Positions 42,546 through 51,596 of a stretch of 64,000 nt of DNA are shown here, in pieces (position 1 is the stretch's first letter; each line of letters begins with the position of its first letter). Position numbers and translations under genes: made by a program. The stretch comes from Yponomeuta sedellus (taxonomy: Eukaryota; Arthropoda; Insecta; Lepidoptera; Yponomeutidae): contig OW203722.1 in the NCBI GenBank assembly GCA_934045075.1, positions 10,319,396-10,383,395 of the forward strand, read 5' to 3'. The notes beneath the pieces are model-generated. The model made no database searches. It was not told where the DNA came from and saw only the letters and a list, made by a program, of their open reading frames with translations.

Positions 42546-42855
42546 GTATTAAACAGAAGCAGCTCATTGCAGCTTATCTAATTATTACGCTGTACAAAAA
42601 TAATGCGTAGGTAGTATTCAAACACAAATAAAAAAAACAATTTTTGTATCCAAAAATAATCCAAATTCTTTGCAAACTTACTGATTGCACAGCAAAATAC
42701 TTAACTCAAAATATTACTAAATAAACTACATTTTATATTCGTGGTGTACCGCTAGTTATCACAAAGTAAAGCTTTTATATTAACGCACAGCTAATAATTA
42801 CAAACGCACATTATACCCAGTAAGTATTTTTTTTTATAAAGCTACTATTTTATAT
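42546..42855. other. AT-rich DNA
   Basis: Nothing recognised. Confidence 0.4.
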
Positions 42856-42930
42856 GAACCATGCCGGGACTCGAACCCGCGACCTCTGGCTAACCGTGCC
42901 AGCGCTCTCCCAACTGAGCTAACAATATCG
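42856..42930 (-). repeat. tRNA-like SINE head fragment
   Basis: On the minus strand it shows GTTAGCTCAGTTGGGAGAGC, an anticodon stem CTGGC/GCCAG around ACGGTTA and GCGGGTTCGAGTCCCGGCAT. This is the head of the SINE family found at 7004-7577. The acceptor stem does not pair, so a working tRNA gene is unlikely. Confidence 0.55.
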
Positions 42931-43564
42931 AGTTGGTTTTCGGTCTTCCATGTTTAACCTAACACGCTGTTCCGAAACTAGTTTTGACTGTTTTAAGAGT
43001 TTCGACTGTAAAAAATACACGTGGACTGCGTAACAACACCTACAAGCAAGAAATCATTCCATTTCGCTCTTACGCGTGAGCTATACGGTTACCTTCCCGC
43101 TCGACCGCCTGCTTAGCGCTATGTCACTTGCTATGAGAATGAGTGCGTTGATAACACGCACGCTCTGGGTAATTTGCTGTGCAGTCAGTATTTATGATGA
43201 TATTGTCGTATTTTTGTACCTTCAGGAATTTACTTGTTTCGCCTTAGAGAAAAAAAGTAATGTCGTGCTGATATATATTTTGGAATTACCTACCTGCTAG
43301 TGAAATAATTTAATTGATGTAAAAAGTATATAAATGATAGAAAGAAATTGATAGGTGATTATTTATCTGATGTGCAATTAATAATATCCCAAAAATAATT
43401 ACAGCCATCCAAACTGACATATTTATGTGATTGATTTTGAAATAATTGCTGGCCATGAGTTGCTGATCAATTCATCTATTTCTGTTAGCATAGTATTGTT
43501 ATTTTTCTGCTCACAAAAATACCAATACTATGTTAACCATTTAAATAACACCCTTTATATAAGT
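42931..43564. other. Intergenic DNA
   Basis: Nothing recognised. Reading frames are short. Confidence 0.4.
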
Positions 43565-43640
43565 ACCTACAACTTTGTACGGCACCCTTGGTGGTCGGTC
43601 CAACTCGCACTTGTCCGGTTTTTTTTTCATTTCATTCACT
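43565..43640 (-). repeat. Antisense fragment of the GGTTCCGTA-type repeat
   Basis: The minus strand reads AAACCGGACAAGTGCGAGTT, GGACCGACCACCAAGGGTGC, the left-end wording of the composite repeat at 32300. Confidence 0.5.
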
Positions 43641-43995
43641 CAGGTAGATTTCATTCAAGTAGGTATGAATGAGTTCCTGAGACAAGTCCATCCCTAGAAA
43701 ATACAGTAGTGCCAACAACATAGTCACCTATTTTGAACTATAAATCTGTGACTAAATTTATAGATCTTCAACAGAGAAACACTCAGTAGAAACATCATGA
43801 AACATGTCAACACTAGCGCCACTGTGGATAGCTTTAAGCCCCTATTACACCACACGATATGAAGTGCCCTGCATGCAGGGTGGGCGTGAACCCTAGTTAG
43901 TACGGCGCTTATTACACTACTCTGAGAATCGGGCCCTAACTCAGTTTAAACGCGAATGTCGAAAGAGTTGAACGTATTATCGTATTTATTAGATC

Positions 43996-44427
43996 ATGCC
44001 GTCGTCACTATCGAAACGTCAAAAAGTTGCTGTAGCTGTCACAACCGTGCTCGCAACAATAAATATTAAAAAAAGAAAGAAGAGAAAGATCTGGGTGAAA
44101 GAGTATTTGCAATTACGTGAAAAGCTTTCAAATATGCAAATACTTAGTGTGCTTGAACCGGGAGATTTAAGGAATTATCTCAGAGTAGGTGCAGTACAAT
44201 TTGAACACTTGTTGAGTTTGGTTACACCTCACATACAAAAGCAAGACACGGTTCTAAGACAAAGCATAAGTGCTAAACAGAGATTAGTCGCTACCTTAAG
44301 ATTTTTAGCTACGGGAAACTCTTACCAAGACTTAAAATATAGCACTTTAATATCTCAACCGCTTCTGTCTCAAATTATCCCAGAAACATGTCGAGCAATT
44401 TACAAATGTTTGAGTCATTATATCAAG
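43996..44427 (+). CDS. Harbinger transposase exon 1
   Basis: 144 codons, starting MPSSLSKRQKVAVAV. It has a Lys/Arg cluster ('KKRKKRKIW') and the conserved 'SAKQRLVATLRFLATG' helix region. Confidence 0.9.
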
Positions 44428-46610
44428 GTAAGTAAAACATAATTATTTATGTAATCATATTTATTCTCTGCGCTTAACAATTAAAAAGTCTTATTATTTA
44501 CGTAATCATATTTATTCTATGCGCTTAACAATTAAAAACTCTTATTATTTATGTAATCATATTTATTCTCTGCGCTTAACAATTAAAAACTTATTATTTA
44601 CGTAATCATATTTATTCTCTGCGCTTAACAATTAAAAACTCTTTCATGAGTTCTGCAGGACCTTCTATTATAGGCAACGATCCTGAGTTTCCATCTGATG
44701 AATTTTCATTGGGTAGGTATTCCAAAAATTGTTCACTGTTACCAACGGTAATTTCATCGTCAAATGCTAATTCTTGACTTCGAGGTGAAGGTTGTGCTTT
44801 AACTTCAGCGTTTGGTGAGGGCCGTTGAGATGGTGACTGACGATTAGGCGTATAGTGTGCTTGAGCGTTTGATGAATGATATACTTGTATGTTTGATGTA
44901 GGTTGATGAGATAGTAATAGTTTATTTGGTGATAGATTAGGCAGTAGCATTTGGTTTTGTAGTGATTTTAATGGTTGGCGGACTGTTTGTGTGTGATGTA
45001 CATGAATTTGAGCATTTGATGATTGATGAGGCGATGGTGAGTTCGGCAGTTGAGTTTGTTGCTGTGGTGATGGTAGTGGTTGGCGGACTGTTTGTGTGTG
45101 ATGTACATGAATTTGAGCATTTGATGATTGATGAGGCGATGGTGAGTTTGGCAGTTGAGTTTGTTGCTGTGGTGATGGTAGTGGTTGGCGGACTGTTTGT
45201 GTGTGATGTACATGAATTTGAGCATTTGATGATTGATGAGGCGATGGTGAGTTTGGCAGTTGAGTTTGTTGCTGTGGTGATGGTAATGGTTGGCGGACCG
45301 ACTGTGTGTGATAACGAGGCCATTGAGGTTGGCTCGACGGTGAGGGCGATGAATAATTTGATGGCGGTGAAGGTGAAGAAAACTGGTTTTGACGCTGGTA
45401 AAATCCACGATTGTTAGGCATAAATGATGAAGATGTGTCGTAAAATGGACTGAGAACAACGTACGAGGATTCAGTAAGTTGATCAAGTTTGGCGTGAAAC
45501 AAAACATCTGATATAATTTTTTGTGCTATTATCATTTGACGTTTGTTTAAATCTTTTACATGAAAGCCAATTGATCGTCCATATACCTCCCATTCTTCGT
45601 CTTTTTCAGCCATTACTCTGTCTGCCGATAAAATAATATTTTGTTGTCTTTGTAATAGAGTGTCCTTTTTCTTTTTCTTCCGTGACCCGCTGCTAGAGTT
45701 AGTAACACTTGCGGTTTCATCTTCTGATGATGAGTTCTGTATAATATAATACGTATACATTATATTTAAAAATAATATTATCTTTCAGATGCCTACGACA
45801 GAAACAGAGTGGAGAGAAGTAGCTGAGCAATTTGAACAAAGGTGGAATTTCCCTCACTGTGTTGGATCATGTGATGGCAAACATGTCGCAATTGAAAAAC
45901 CTCATGAAAGTGGCTCCTTGTTTTATAATTACAAAGGATTTTTCAGTATTGTTCTATTTGCTGTGGTGAATGCAAACTACGAATTCCTGTACGTAAACAC
46001 AGGCACTAATGGATCGGTCGCAGATGCATCGATTTTAAATTGTACTCGTTTTTATCAGAAGATGATTATTGACGATTTGAATTTACCACCACCATCTGCA
46101 CTGCCAGGCACTGATTCAGTTGCACCCTATGTATTCCTGGGCGATAGTGCTTTTGCATTAAATAAAAATTTTATGAAGCCATTTCCCTTTAAAAACATTA
46201 ATTATGAACAACGGATCTATAACTATCGACTGTCGCGAGCCAGGCGAGTCGTAGAAAACGCATTTGGTATACTAGCGTCCCGTTTTAGAGTTCTAAGGAG
46301 ACCTCTTGATGTAGACCTAGATACTGTTGATGCTATAGTTATGGCATGTTGTGCTTTGCACAATTATTTGAGAAAACACGCAACAGTATATATACGTCCA
46401 AATAATGTTGACCGTGAGAATATAGCAAGTGCGACATTTCATAAAGGAGATTGGAGGACTACTGCCGATGGCTTTACTCCATTACAACACAGAAACAATA
46501 GTCAAAGGAATGATGAAGCTGTAGCTGTACGAAACAAATTCAAGAATTATTTCATTACTGAAGGAAGAGTCGAATTTCAAGATAGAATGATAAACATAGT
46601 CCCAGTATGA
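43996..46610 (+). CDS. Harbinger (HARBI1-like) transposase, 2 exons, 417 aa
   Basis: Exons 43996-44427 and 45789-46610 join in phase 0 (AAG|GTAAGT ... TTTCAG|ATG) at 'IK|MPTTETEW', a junction sequence usual in this family. A DDE nuclease is predicted: Asp173 in 'SCDGKHV', Asp263 in 'FLGDSAF' and Glu300 in 'RARRVVENAFGIL'. The N-terminal exon holds a basic stretch and 'LRFLATGNSYQDL', the helical DNA-binding part. No stop or frameshift is seen, and length fits the family, so the protein may be functional. The intron contains the last exon of the oppositely oriented MADF gene. Confidence 0.92.
44440..44642. repeat. ~51-bp tandem repeat (4 units) at the MADF gene 3' end
   Basis: GTAATCATATTTATTCTCTGCGCTTAACAATT recurs at 44451, 44502, 44553 and 44602. 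On the minus strand every unit contains AGAGAATAAATATG, in which the MADF stop codon TAA of the first unit overlaps an AATAAA poly(A) signal. The array thus repeats the terminal codons, stop and poly(A) signal. Confidence 0.85.
44612..45736 (-). CDS. MADF gene exon 3 (BESS and repeat tail)
   Basis: It opens after ATACAG with an acidic/serine stretch and a lysine run, then the BESS-like helices and a low-complexity tail. The tail contains three tandem 35-residue repeats ('HTQTVRQPLPSPQQQ...', 105 bp each, 44973-45288). It lies wholly inside the transposase intron. Confidence 0.82.
   Translation of the reverse strand, partial: NSSSEDETASVTNSSSGSRKKKKKDTLLQRQQNIILSADRVMAEKDEEWEVYGRSIGFHVKDLNKRQMIIAQKIISDVLFHAKLDQLTESSYVVLSPFYDTSSSFMPNNRGFYQRQNQFSSPSPPSNYSSPSPSSQPQWPRYHTQSVRQPLPSPQQQTQLPNSPSPHQSSNAQIHVHHTQTVRQPLPSPQQQTQLPNSPSPHQSSNAQIHVHHTQTVRQPLPSPQQQTQLPNSPSPHQSSNAQIHVHHTQTVRQPLKSLQNQMLLPNLSPNKLLLSHQPTSNIQVYHSSNAQAHYTPNRQSPSQRPSPNAEVKAQPSPRSQELAFDDEITVGNSEQFLEYLPNENSSDGNSGSLPIIEGPAELMKEFLIVKRRE
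44973..45292 (-). repeat. 105-bp coding tandem repeat (3 units)
   Basis: GGTTGGCGGACTGTTTGTGT starts units at 44973, 45078, 45183 and a partial at 45288. The units are almost identical, and the period is a multiple of three, so the MADF frame is kept. Confidence 0.88.
45789..46610 (+). CDS. Harbinger transposase exon 2 (catalytic)
   Basis: 273 codons with the three catalytic acidic residues, 'VNANYEF', 'CALHNYLRKH' and a TGA stop. It lies entirely inside intron 2 of the MADF gene. Confidence 0.93.
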   Translation: MPTTETEWREVAEQFEQRWNFPHCVGSCDGKHVAIEKPHESGSLFYNYKGFFSIVLFAVVNANYEFLYVNTGTNGSVADASILNCTRFYQKMIIDDLNLPPPSALPGTDSVAPYVFLGDSAFALNKNFMKPFPFKNINYEQRIYNYRLSRARRVVENAFGILASRFRVLRRPLDVDLDTVDAIVMACCALHNYLRKHATVYIRPNNVDRENIASATFHKGDWRTTADGFTPLQHRNNSQRNDEAVAVRNKFKNYFITEGRVEFQDRMINIVPV

Positions 46611-46685
46611 TAATGTAAAATACTTAATTATAGACAGTTACATTCGTAAATAAAAATAAAATGTCTACATATTTTTTTTACTTAC

Positions 46686-46820
46686 CTCATTTTCTAAGGA
46701 GTCATTTACAGTACGACAAGATTCCGTTCTTGAACCCAGAAAATTTAGAGCATCAAAATACCATAGACTTGGTACGTACACCTCGTCCGCTCCTGCGCCT
46801 GTATGCTTAGAAGCCAGGGC
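46686..46820 (-). CDS. MADF gene exon 2
   Basis: 45 codons between TTTCAG and GTAAG. 'GAGADEVYVPSLWYFDAL' is the strongly conserved end of the MADF fold. Confidence 0.85.
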
Positions 46821-46920
46821 CTGAAATCGATTGAATAATAAATTAGACAATACATTATACACCATTTAAATAAAATACATTAAATACCTAATAACCCAAC
46901 CAAACTGGGGTAAGTCACTT

Positions 46921-47010
46921 TCATGACATTGATCCCACCGGGAATCGAACCACGGACCTCGGGGCTAGGGGTGGATGCCCTCACTACACTACTGAGCCAG
47001 GGAGCTGTTA
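46921..47010 (-). mobile_element. tRNA-headed SINE fragment in MADF intron 1
   Basis: On the minus strand it shows CTCCCTGGCTCAGTAGTGTA, CCGAGGTCCGTGGTTCGATT and CCCGGTGGGATCA, then a short body with GTTTGGTTGGGTTATTAGG. The B box is perfect and the acceptor stem imperfect. Confidence 0.55.
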
Positions 47011-47125
47011 AATAAGAAGGTAAATAAAAATAAAATAGACATTTATTTTCATGAAACTTACGAATCAACAAGGAAAATTCATTAAAAAATATTTCGATGA
47101 TGTTGTAGGTTATAATTATACTCAC

Positions 47126-47355
47126 CTTTTTTAATTCTTTTGTATAACTCGTACGCATATTTTCAATCTTCTTTTTTATTGTTTTTACGGTTGCGTTTTC
47201 GTCGAAATTCTTATAAATTTCTAATAAAACCTTAAAGGCTTCAGCTCGCATGTTTTTATTCATGTACTCTTTATGCTCCTTTTGCCATAAATACGGCATG
47301 TCTTATACATGTCTAACATGCACAATAAAACTTCCTTTTCCTTGTTGCACGTCAT
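47126..47355 (-). pseudogene. MADF gene exon 1
   Basis: Holds the first two-thirds of the MADF domain, with the one-base frameshift near 47300. It ends AAAAAG|GTGAGT. Confidence 0.75.
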
Positions 47356-47390
47356 GGTATTACAAAATGGCGGCGCAAGGCGACGTGACG

Positions 47391-47920
47391 AACAGACTGA
47401 CATTGTACAAGAGTTATTTAAAAATCCGCTCAAAAAGGATACTACATACATAATATTGGTGGGTAATAGTCGAGGCGTCAAAAAAGCTGACATAAATAAC
47501 GTATTTGACTTGTATGGTCAGGCTAAGGGTGTCCAACCAGAGACGGGAAAATTATTTTTCTGCGCATTCCCTTACTCGCAGTCCCTTTCTGAAAGGGATA
47601 ACGGCGACATCCATAGTCTGAATATGCATATTCACCATCTGACATGTCGTCATAGTGACGTATTATTTTTTGACATTAACAGGTTTGTTAAGAATTATTT
47701 TATGACAAGAGATACTGTGTACCTCACCAAAAACAGTCGACGTAAGTTAGCTAGTCTATTAGCTTATAACATCTTTGCCTCAGTTATAGGAATTATAACA
47801 CAATCGCGCGAAAATGACAACCGTGATACTAGTAGTAGTATTAAAATATTAGCGGGCTCACAAACAAGTGATTCACCGGCTTTAAACTGCCGCCACAGAC
47901 AAAGGAAAAGCCAAAATTAG
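47391..47920 (+). pseudogene. LINE ORF1, C-terminal part
   Basis: The open frame continues from the Harbinger junction to TAG at 47918-47920. 'TTYIILVGNSRGVKK', 'SDVLFFDINRF' and 'DTVYLTKNSRRKLASLL' resemble the end of the SGNH-type esterase domain in CR1-group ORF1 proteins. The N-terminal part is lost by 5' truncation. Confidence 0.55.
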
Positions 47921-47970
47921 GTCTTAACATAGTAGCACAAAATATTCAGGGCTTTTCCGGCAAGGAAAAC

Positions 47971-50745
47971 ATGACAGAACTTTTCTTGAAAGATTTTAAT
48001 GTAGATATTTTATGCTTCACGGAACATTGGCTTAAAGAGTCAGAAATGTCATTTAATTTGAAAGACTATTTGCCTGTTAGTACATATAATAGAAATAAAG
48101 CTTTGAGAGGAGGATCAATGGTATTTGTAAAAAATACTTTAAAAAGTAAAGAACGCAAAGACATTGTAAGCCTTTCTGTTGAGCGATTAGTTGAGATCTC
48201 GTGTGTGGAATTGGATAGGTATATTGTTATGTGCGTTTATAGGCCACCTCAAACAAATTACAACGACTTTGAATTAGTGGTAGAGGACGCATTAAAACGT
48301 CTTTTTGCGAGTAATAAATCCATAGTAGTATGTGGCGATTTTAATATTGATCTGTTAGTTGAGAGCCCACTTCAAACTAAACTTATTAGCTTATTTAGAT
48401 CGTTTAACTTACTGAACCTATTTACTGAACCTACTAGAACAACGCCAACCAGTGCTACATGTATAGATAATGTTTTTTGCAACTGTGAGCATTTAAAAAA
48501 AAAGGTTATAAACAACCTACAGTCGGATCATAGTGGTTTATTAGTTGTTTTACCAACAATTATTGAAAAAAAATGCCCAGCATTAATTTGTAGGCCTATC
48601 ACAGACAAAAAAATTGAATTATTCAAAAATAAATTAGGTACCAAAATAGGTTTACTGCAATTTGATAGCAATGATCCCAACACTTTATATAATGAATTGT
48701 TTACCACGATATCAAACGAATTTGAACAGGTTTTTAAAATTAAAAAAATTCAGCTTAGTAATAATGGTTTTTCAGAATGGGCCACTCCTGGTATACATAG
48801 AAGTAGGAAAAGATTGTATGAATTGTATGAAGAAAAGCAATCCAATCCGGATCCAAGCTTTAGAGAATTTGTTAAGAATTACTCTAAAACCTTTAGGAAA
48901 ACCTGTTCTATGGCAAAATCCCTTAATATAAGCAAAAAGATAAAGGCGTCTTCAAATAAAATAAAAACTACTTGGCAAGTGATTAACAAGGAGACAGGCA
49001 AAACAAAGCCGAGGGATCAAAGTTTTGCGCTAAAGGTAAGTGGGAAAATAGTCAACTCAAGTGACGAAATCGCAAAAGTATTCGAAAATTTCTTCACAAA
49101 CATCCCACTAAATATAACGGCGGGCTTAAATTCTTCGTCTCAGTCAGCAGAATCACTAATGTTAGAAAATATAAAACCATGCGTAACAGACTTTCAATTT
49201 TCCCACGTTAGCTTCCAAACTATTGTTAAAACATTTAACCAAATAAATATAAAGAAAACTGAAGACTTGTGGGGTATGTCGGTCAAACTGATATCCACGG
49301 TAATTCATATTATTGCACCACACCTTGCTACAATTTTTAATAAATGTGTTGATCATGGGACTTTCCCGGATCTCTTAAAATTTTGTAAAATAGTTCCTCT
49401 ATTTAAGGCAGGTGATAATGAGGATCCAAACAATTTTAGGCCCGTAGCAATACTACCGGTATTAAGTAAAGTGTTTGAGAAACTAATTTTACACCAATTG
49501 TTGACACACTTTAGTTTAAATAAACTCTTTCATAAAAAACAATTCGGTTTCACTAAGGGTCGTTCAACGACCGACGCAGGAGTGGCATTAATGAATCACA
49601 TCTTTGACGCGTGGGAGGAGGCGCAGGATGCTATCGGAGTTTTCTGTGACCTTTCTAAAGCTTTTGATTGTGTAGACCATAAAACGCTCCTTTGTAAATT
49701 GAATAGATACGGTCTCAGTAATGGATCTCTAGCTCTTCTTCAATCATATTTAGCATACAGAGTTCAGAAAGTTGACATAAATAGGGTTAAGTCTTCTGGA
49801 TCTGATGTTAAAATAGGAGTTCCTCAGGGTTCTATTTTGGGGCCTTTCCTCTTCTTAGTATATGTAAATGATCTGCCCTACCTAGTTGAGAAATTGTCAC
49901 AAATAGTATTGTTTGCAGACGATACTTCTCTAATTTTTAAAATCAAGAGAGGTCAATCTAATCTAGACGATGTAAACAACACCCTTTCTAAAGTGTTAAA
50001 CTGGTTTACTGTAAACAATCTCATGTTGAATGCGAAAAAGACAAAATGTATAAAGTTTTCATTGCCCAATGTAAAAAAAGTGGACACAAGTTTAATTATA
50101 GCTGGTGACAGACTAGACTTAGTAGAGTCCACGGTGTTTTTAGGTATTACAATAGACTCGAAACTGCAATGGGGTCCACACATAAAAAATCTAGCGGGTA
50201 GGTTAAGTTCAGCCGCATTTGCAGTTAGAAAAATTAGGCAACTAACAGATGTGTCAACTGCGAGGCTTGTATATTTCAGTTATTTTCACAGTATTATGTC
50301 ATATGGTTTGTTACTATGGGGGCGTGCGGCAGATATAGAAACAGTTTTTATTCTACAAAAAAGGGCTGTTAGAGCTATCTACAATTTACCTACCAGGCAA
50401 TCGCTAAGGGATATTTTCAAGGAAATCGGAATTCTAACGATGGCTTGCCAATATATATTCGATAACATAATGTATGTACGAAAAAACTTAACAACATTTA
50501 AATTAAACAGGGATATCCATAACGTAAACACTAGAAACAGAAACAAAGTTGCTTTATCTAAATTCAGATTAGCCAAGGTAAATGCATCTTTTGTAGGACT
50601 AAGTGTACGTTTTTACAATAAAATTCCAGAACATATTCTATCCCTGCCTGACAGCAAATTTAAAAATTTCATTAAAAAGGCGCTGTGTAAAAAGGCCTAT
50701 TATAGAATAGATGACTTTATAAATGATGTAAGCCCTTGGCAGTAG
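47971..50745 (+). CDS. LINE ORF2: endonuclease and reverse transcriptase (924 aa from first Met)
   Basis: The frame is open from 47872, overlapping ORF1 by 49 bp, and the first ATG is at 47971. The endonuclease shows 'CFTEHWL', 'CVYRPPQ', 'VVCGDFNID' and 'LQSDHSGL'. The reverse transcriptase shows 'FRPVAILPVLSKVFEKL', 'QFGFTKGRSTTDA', 'CDLSKAFDCVDH', 'GVPQGSILGPFLFLVYVNDL' and the active site FADD at 648-651. No stop or frameshift is seen, so the ORF could still be functional in trans. The endonuclease match begins before the first ATG ('AQNIQGFSGKEN'). Confidence 0.92.
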   Translation: MTELFLKDFNVDILCFTEHWLKESEMSFNLKDYLPVSTYNRNKALRGGSMVFVKNTLKSKERKDIVSLSVERLVEISCVELDRYIVMCVYRPPQTNYNDFELVVEDALKRLFASNKSIVVCGDFNIDLLVESPLQTKLISLFRSFNLLNLFTEPTRTTPTSATCIDNVFCNCEHLKKKVINNLQSDHSGLLVVLPTIIEKKCPALICRPITDKKIELFKNKLGTKIGLLQFDSNDPNTLYNELFTTISNEFEQVFKIKKIQLSNNGFSEWATPGIHRSRKRLYELYEEKQSNPDPSFREFVKNYSKTFRKTCSMAKSLNISKKIKASSNKIKTTWQVINKETGKTKPRDQSFALKVSGKIVNSSDEIAKVFENFFTNIPLNITAGLNSSSQSAESLMLENIKPCVTDFQFSHVSFQTIVKTFNQINIKKTEDLWGMSVKLISTVIHIIAPHLATIFNKCVDHGTFPDLLKFCKIVPLFKAGDNEDPNNFRPVAILPVLSKVFEKLILHQLLTHFSLNKLFHKKQFGFTKGRSTTDAGVALMNHIFDAWEEAQDAIGVFCDLSKAFDCVDHKTLLCKLNRYGLSNGSLALLQSYLAYRVQKVDINRVKSSGSDVKIGVPQGSILGPFLFLVYVNDLPYLVEKLSQIVLFADDTSLIFKIKRGQSNLDDVNNTLSKVLNWFTVNNLMLNAKKTKCIKFSLPNVKKVDTSLIIAGDRLDLVESTVFLGITIDSKLQWGPHIKNLAGRLSSAAFAVRKIRQLTDVSTARLVYFSYFHSIMSYGLLLWGRAADIETVFILQKRAVRAIYNLPTRQSLRDIFKEIGILTMACQYIFDNIMYVRKNLTTFKLNRDIHNVNTRNRNKVALSKFRLAKVNASFVGLSVRFYNKIPEHILSLPDSKFKNFIKKALCKKAYYRIDDFINDVSPWQ

Positions 50746-51596
50746 ACCAATTCCACAACGAGTAAATCATAGTTATTAAATAAATATTTTATATGTAGCA
50801 ACCGAATCACTGCAATCCTCAGTGTTAGTTATGTATGTCATATTTTAATTTAAGTTTGTACAGACGACGTGATTGCATATTAGTAAATATATCATACATT
50901 CTATAACTGACAAAAACTTAATCTGCAGGTTTGCTAAAGGTCATTCGAATGGTGGCGTGGTGGCCGGGTCATCTATCTCCCTCCAAAATGGTTGAGACTG
51001 ATGATGGCTGACCTCTGCGTTATGCTCGTGAACGAGTGCTGTTCGTGTGTCTGGCCGCAGCACTTGTCATGTTTTCACGGCCTATGTAAAAAAAGTATAT
51101 TTATTTAATAATGCCTTAACATTTAAAGTTATTAATGGCAATCATGGAATCTTATGCGTATAGGTGGTATCTAATGTATTAGATTTAAGACTTGAGAAAA
51201 GATGGTCAGAGTGGAGTTTTTTTTTCCCGCTGCCTTTTTCTCCACTACATTACGGCCCGAAGGCAGCGGCTTTCACTTTCATGTTACATTGTACTTTGAC
51301 ATTCAGCAAACAGAATGTAAATTCTTTACGTTGAAATAAATTGAATTGAATTGAATTGAATTGACGCTACGCGGTATACCTACACTCACGACCACTCTAC
51401 GCGCTAGTCGCGCGGCAACTGAGCTCCCTAATCGCTCTAGATGTTATTACATTACCCGATCGGCAGAGCGCTTAGGTAGCTAGGCACATCGGGACGACCC
51501 GATCGCCCTAAATCGGGACACTTACTCCCTAAATCTTATTACACCACTCTTAGTCAGGGTAAGGGTCCCTTGAAATTGGGTAGTCTAATAGGGGCT

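Larger units (their letters stand above)
44612..47355 (-). pseudogene. Harbinger-associated MADF/BESS protein gene, 3 exons, frameshifted start
   Basis: Exons 47126-47355, 46686-46820 and 44612-45736 splice at GT-AG sites in phase. The product is the DNA-binding partner usually encoded by insect Harbinger elements. The MADF domain shows 'PYLWQKEHKEYMNKN', 'MRTSYTKELKK' and 'SLWYFDALNFL'. A BESS-like motif ('FHVKDLNKRQMIIAQKIIS') sits near the start of exon 3, followed by a long Pro/Gln/Ser/His tail. Reading from the expected start (ATG 47353-47355, 'MTCNKEKEVLLCMLDMYKT'), one base is missing just before 'MPYLW'. Either the gene is broken or translation begins at the internal Met at 47299, losing part of the first helix. 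Confidence 0.8.
47391..51361 (+). mobile_element. 5'-truncated non-LTR retrotransposon nested in Harbinger
   Basis: It begins within ORF1, carries a complete ORF2 and a ~600-bp 3' UTR, and ends in (TTGAA)n. TGACG on both sides (47386-47390 and 51362-51366) is a plausible short target duplication that places the insertion just upstream of the MADF start. ORF content (esterase-like ORF1, AP-type endonuclease and reverse transcriptase without RNase H) points to the CR1/jockey group. Confidence 0.85.
43837..51596. mobile_element. PIF/Harbinger transposon with TTA duplication (LINE nested inside)
   Basis: The left end AGCCCCTATTACACCAC and right end complement AGCCCCTATTAGACTAC abut TTA on both sides (43834-43836 and 51597-51599). 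Subterminal TTATTACAC(T/C)ACTCT occurs near both ends. Inside are a complete two-exon transposase (+), a three-exon MADF/BESS protein gene (-) and a later LINE insertion of about 4 kb. Without the LINE the element is about 3.8 kb, usual for Harbinger. The exons of the two genes alternate along the DNA. Confidence 0.92.

Noticed and set aside
44962..45507. Long open frames in other phases and on the plus strand over the MADF tail
   Set aside because: The 105-bp repeat is a multiple of three, so all frames stay open. Splicing and the domain order support only one frame.
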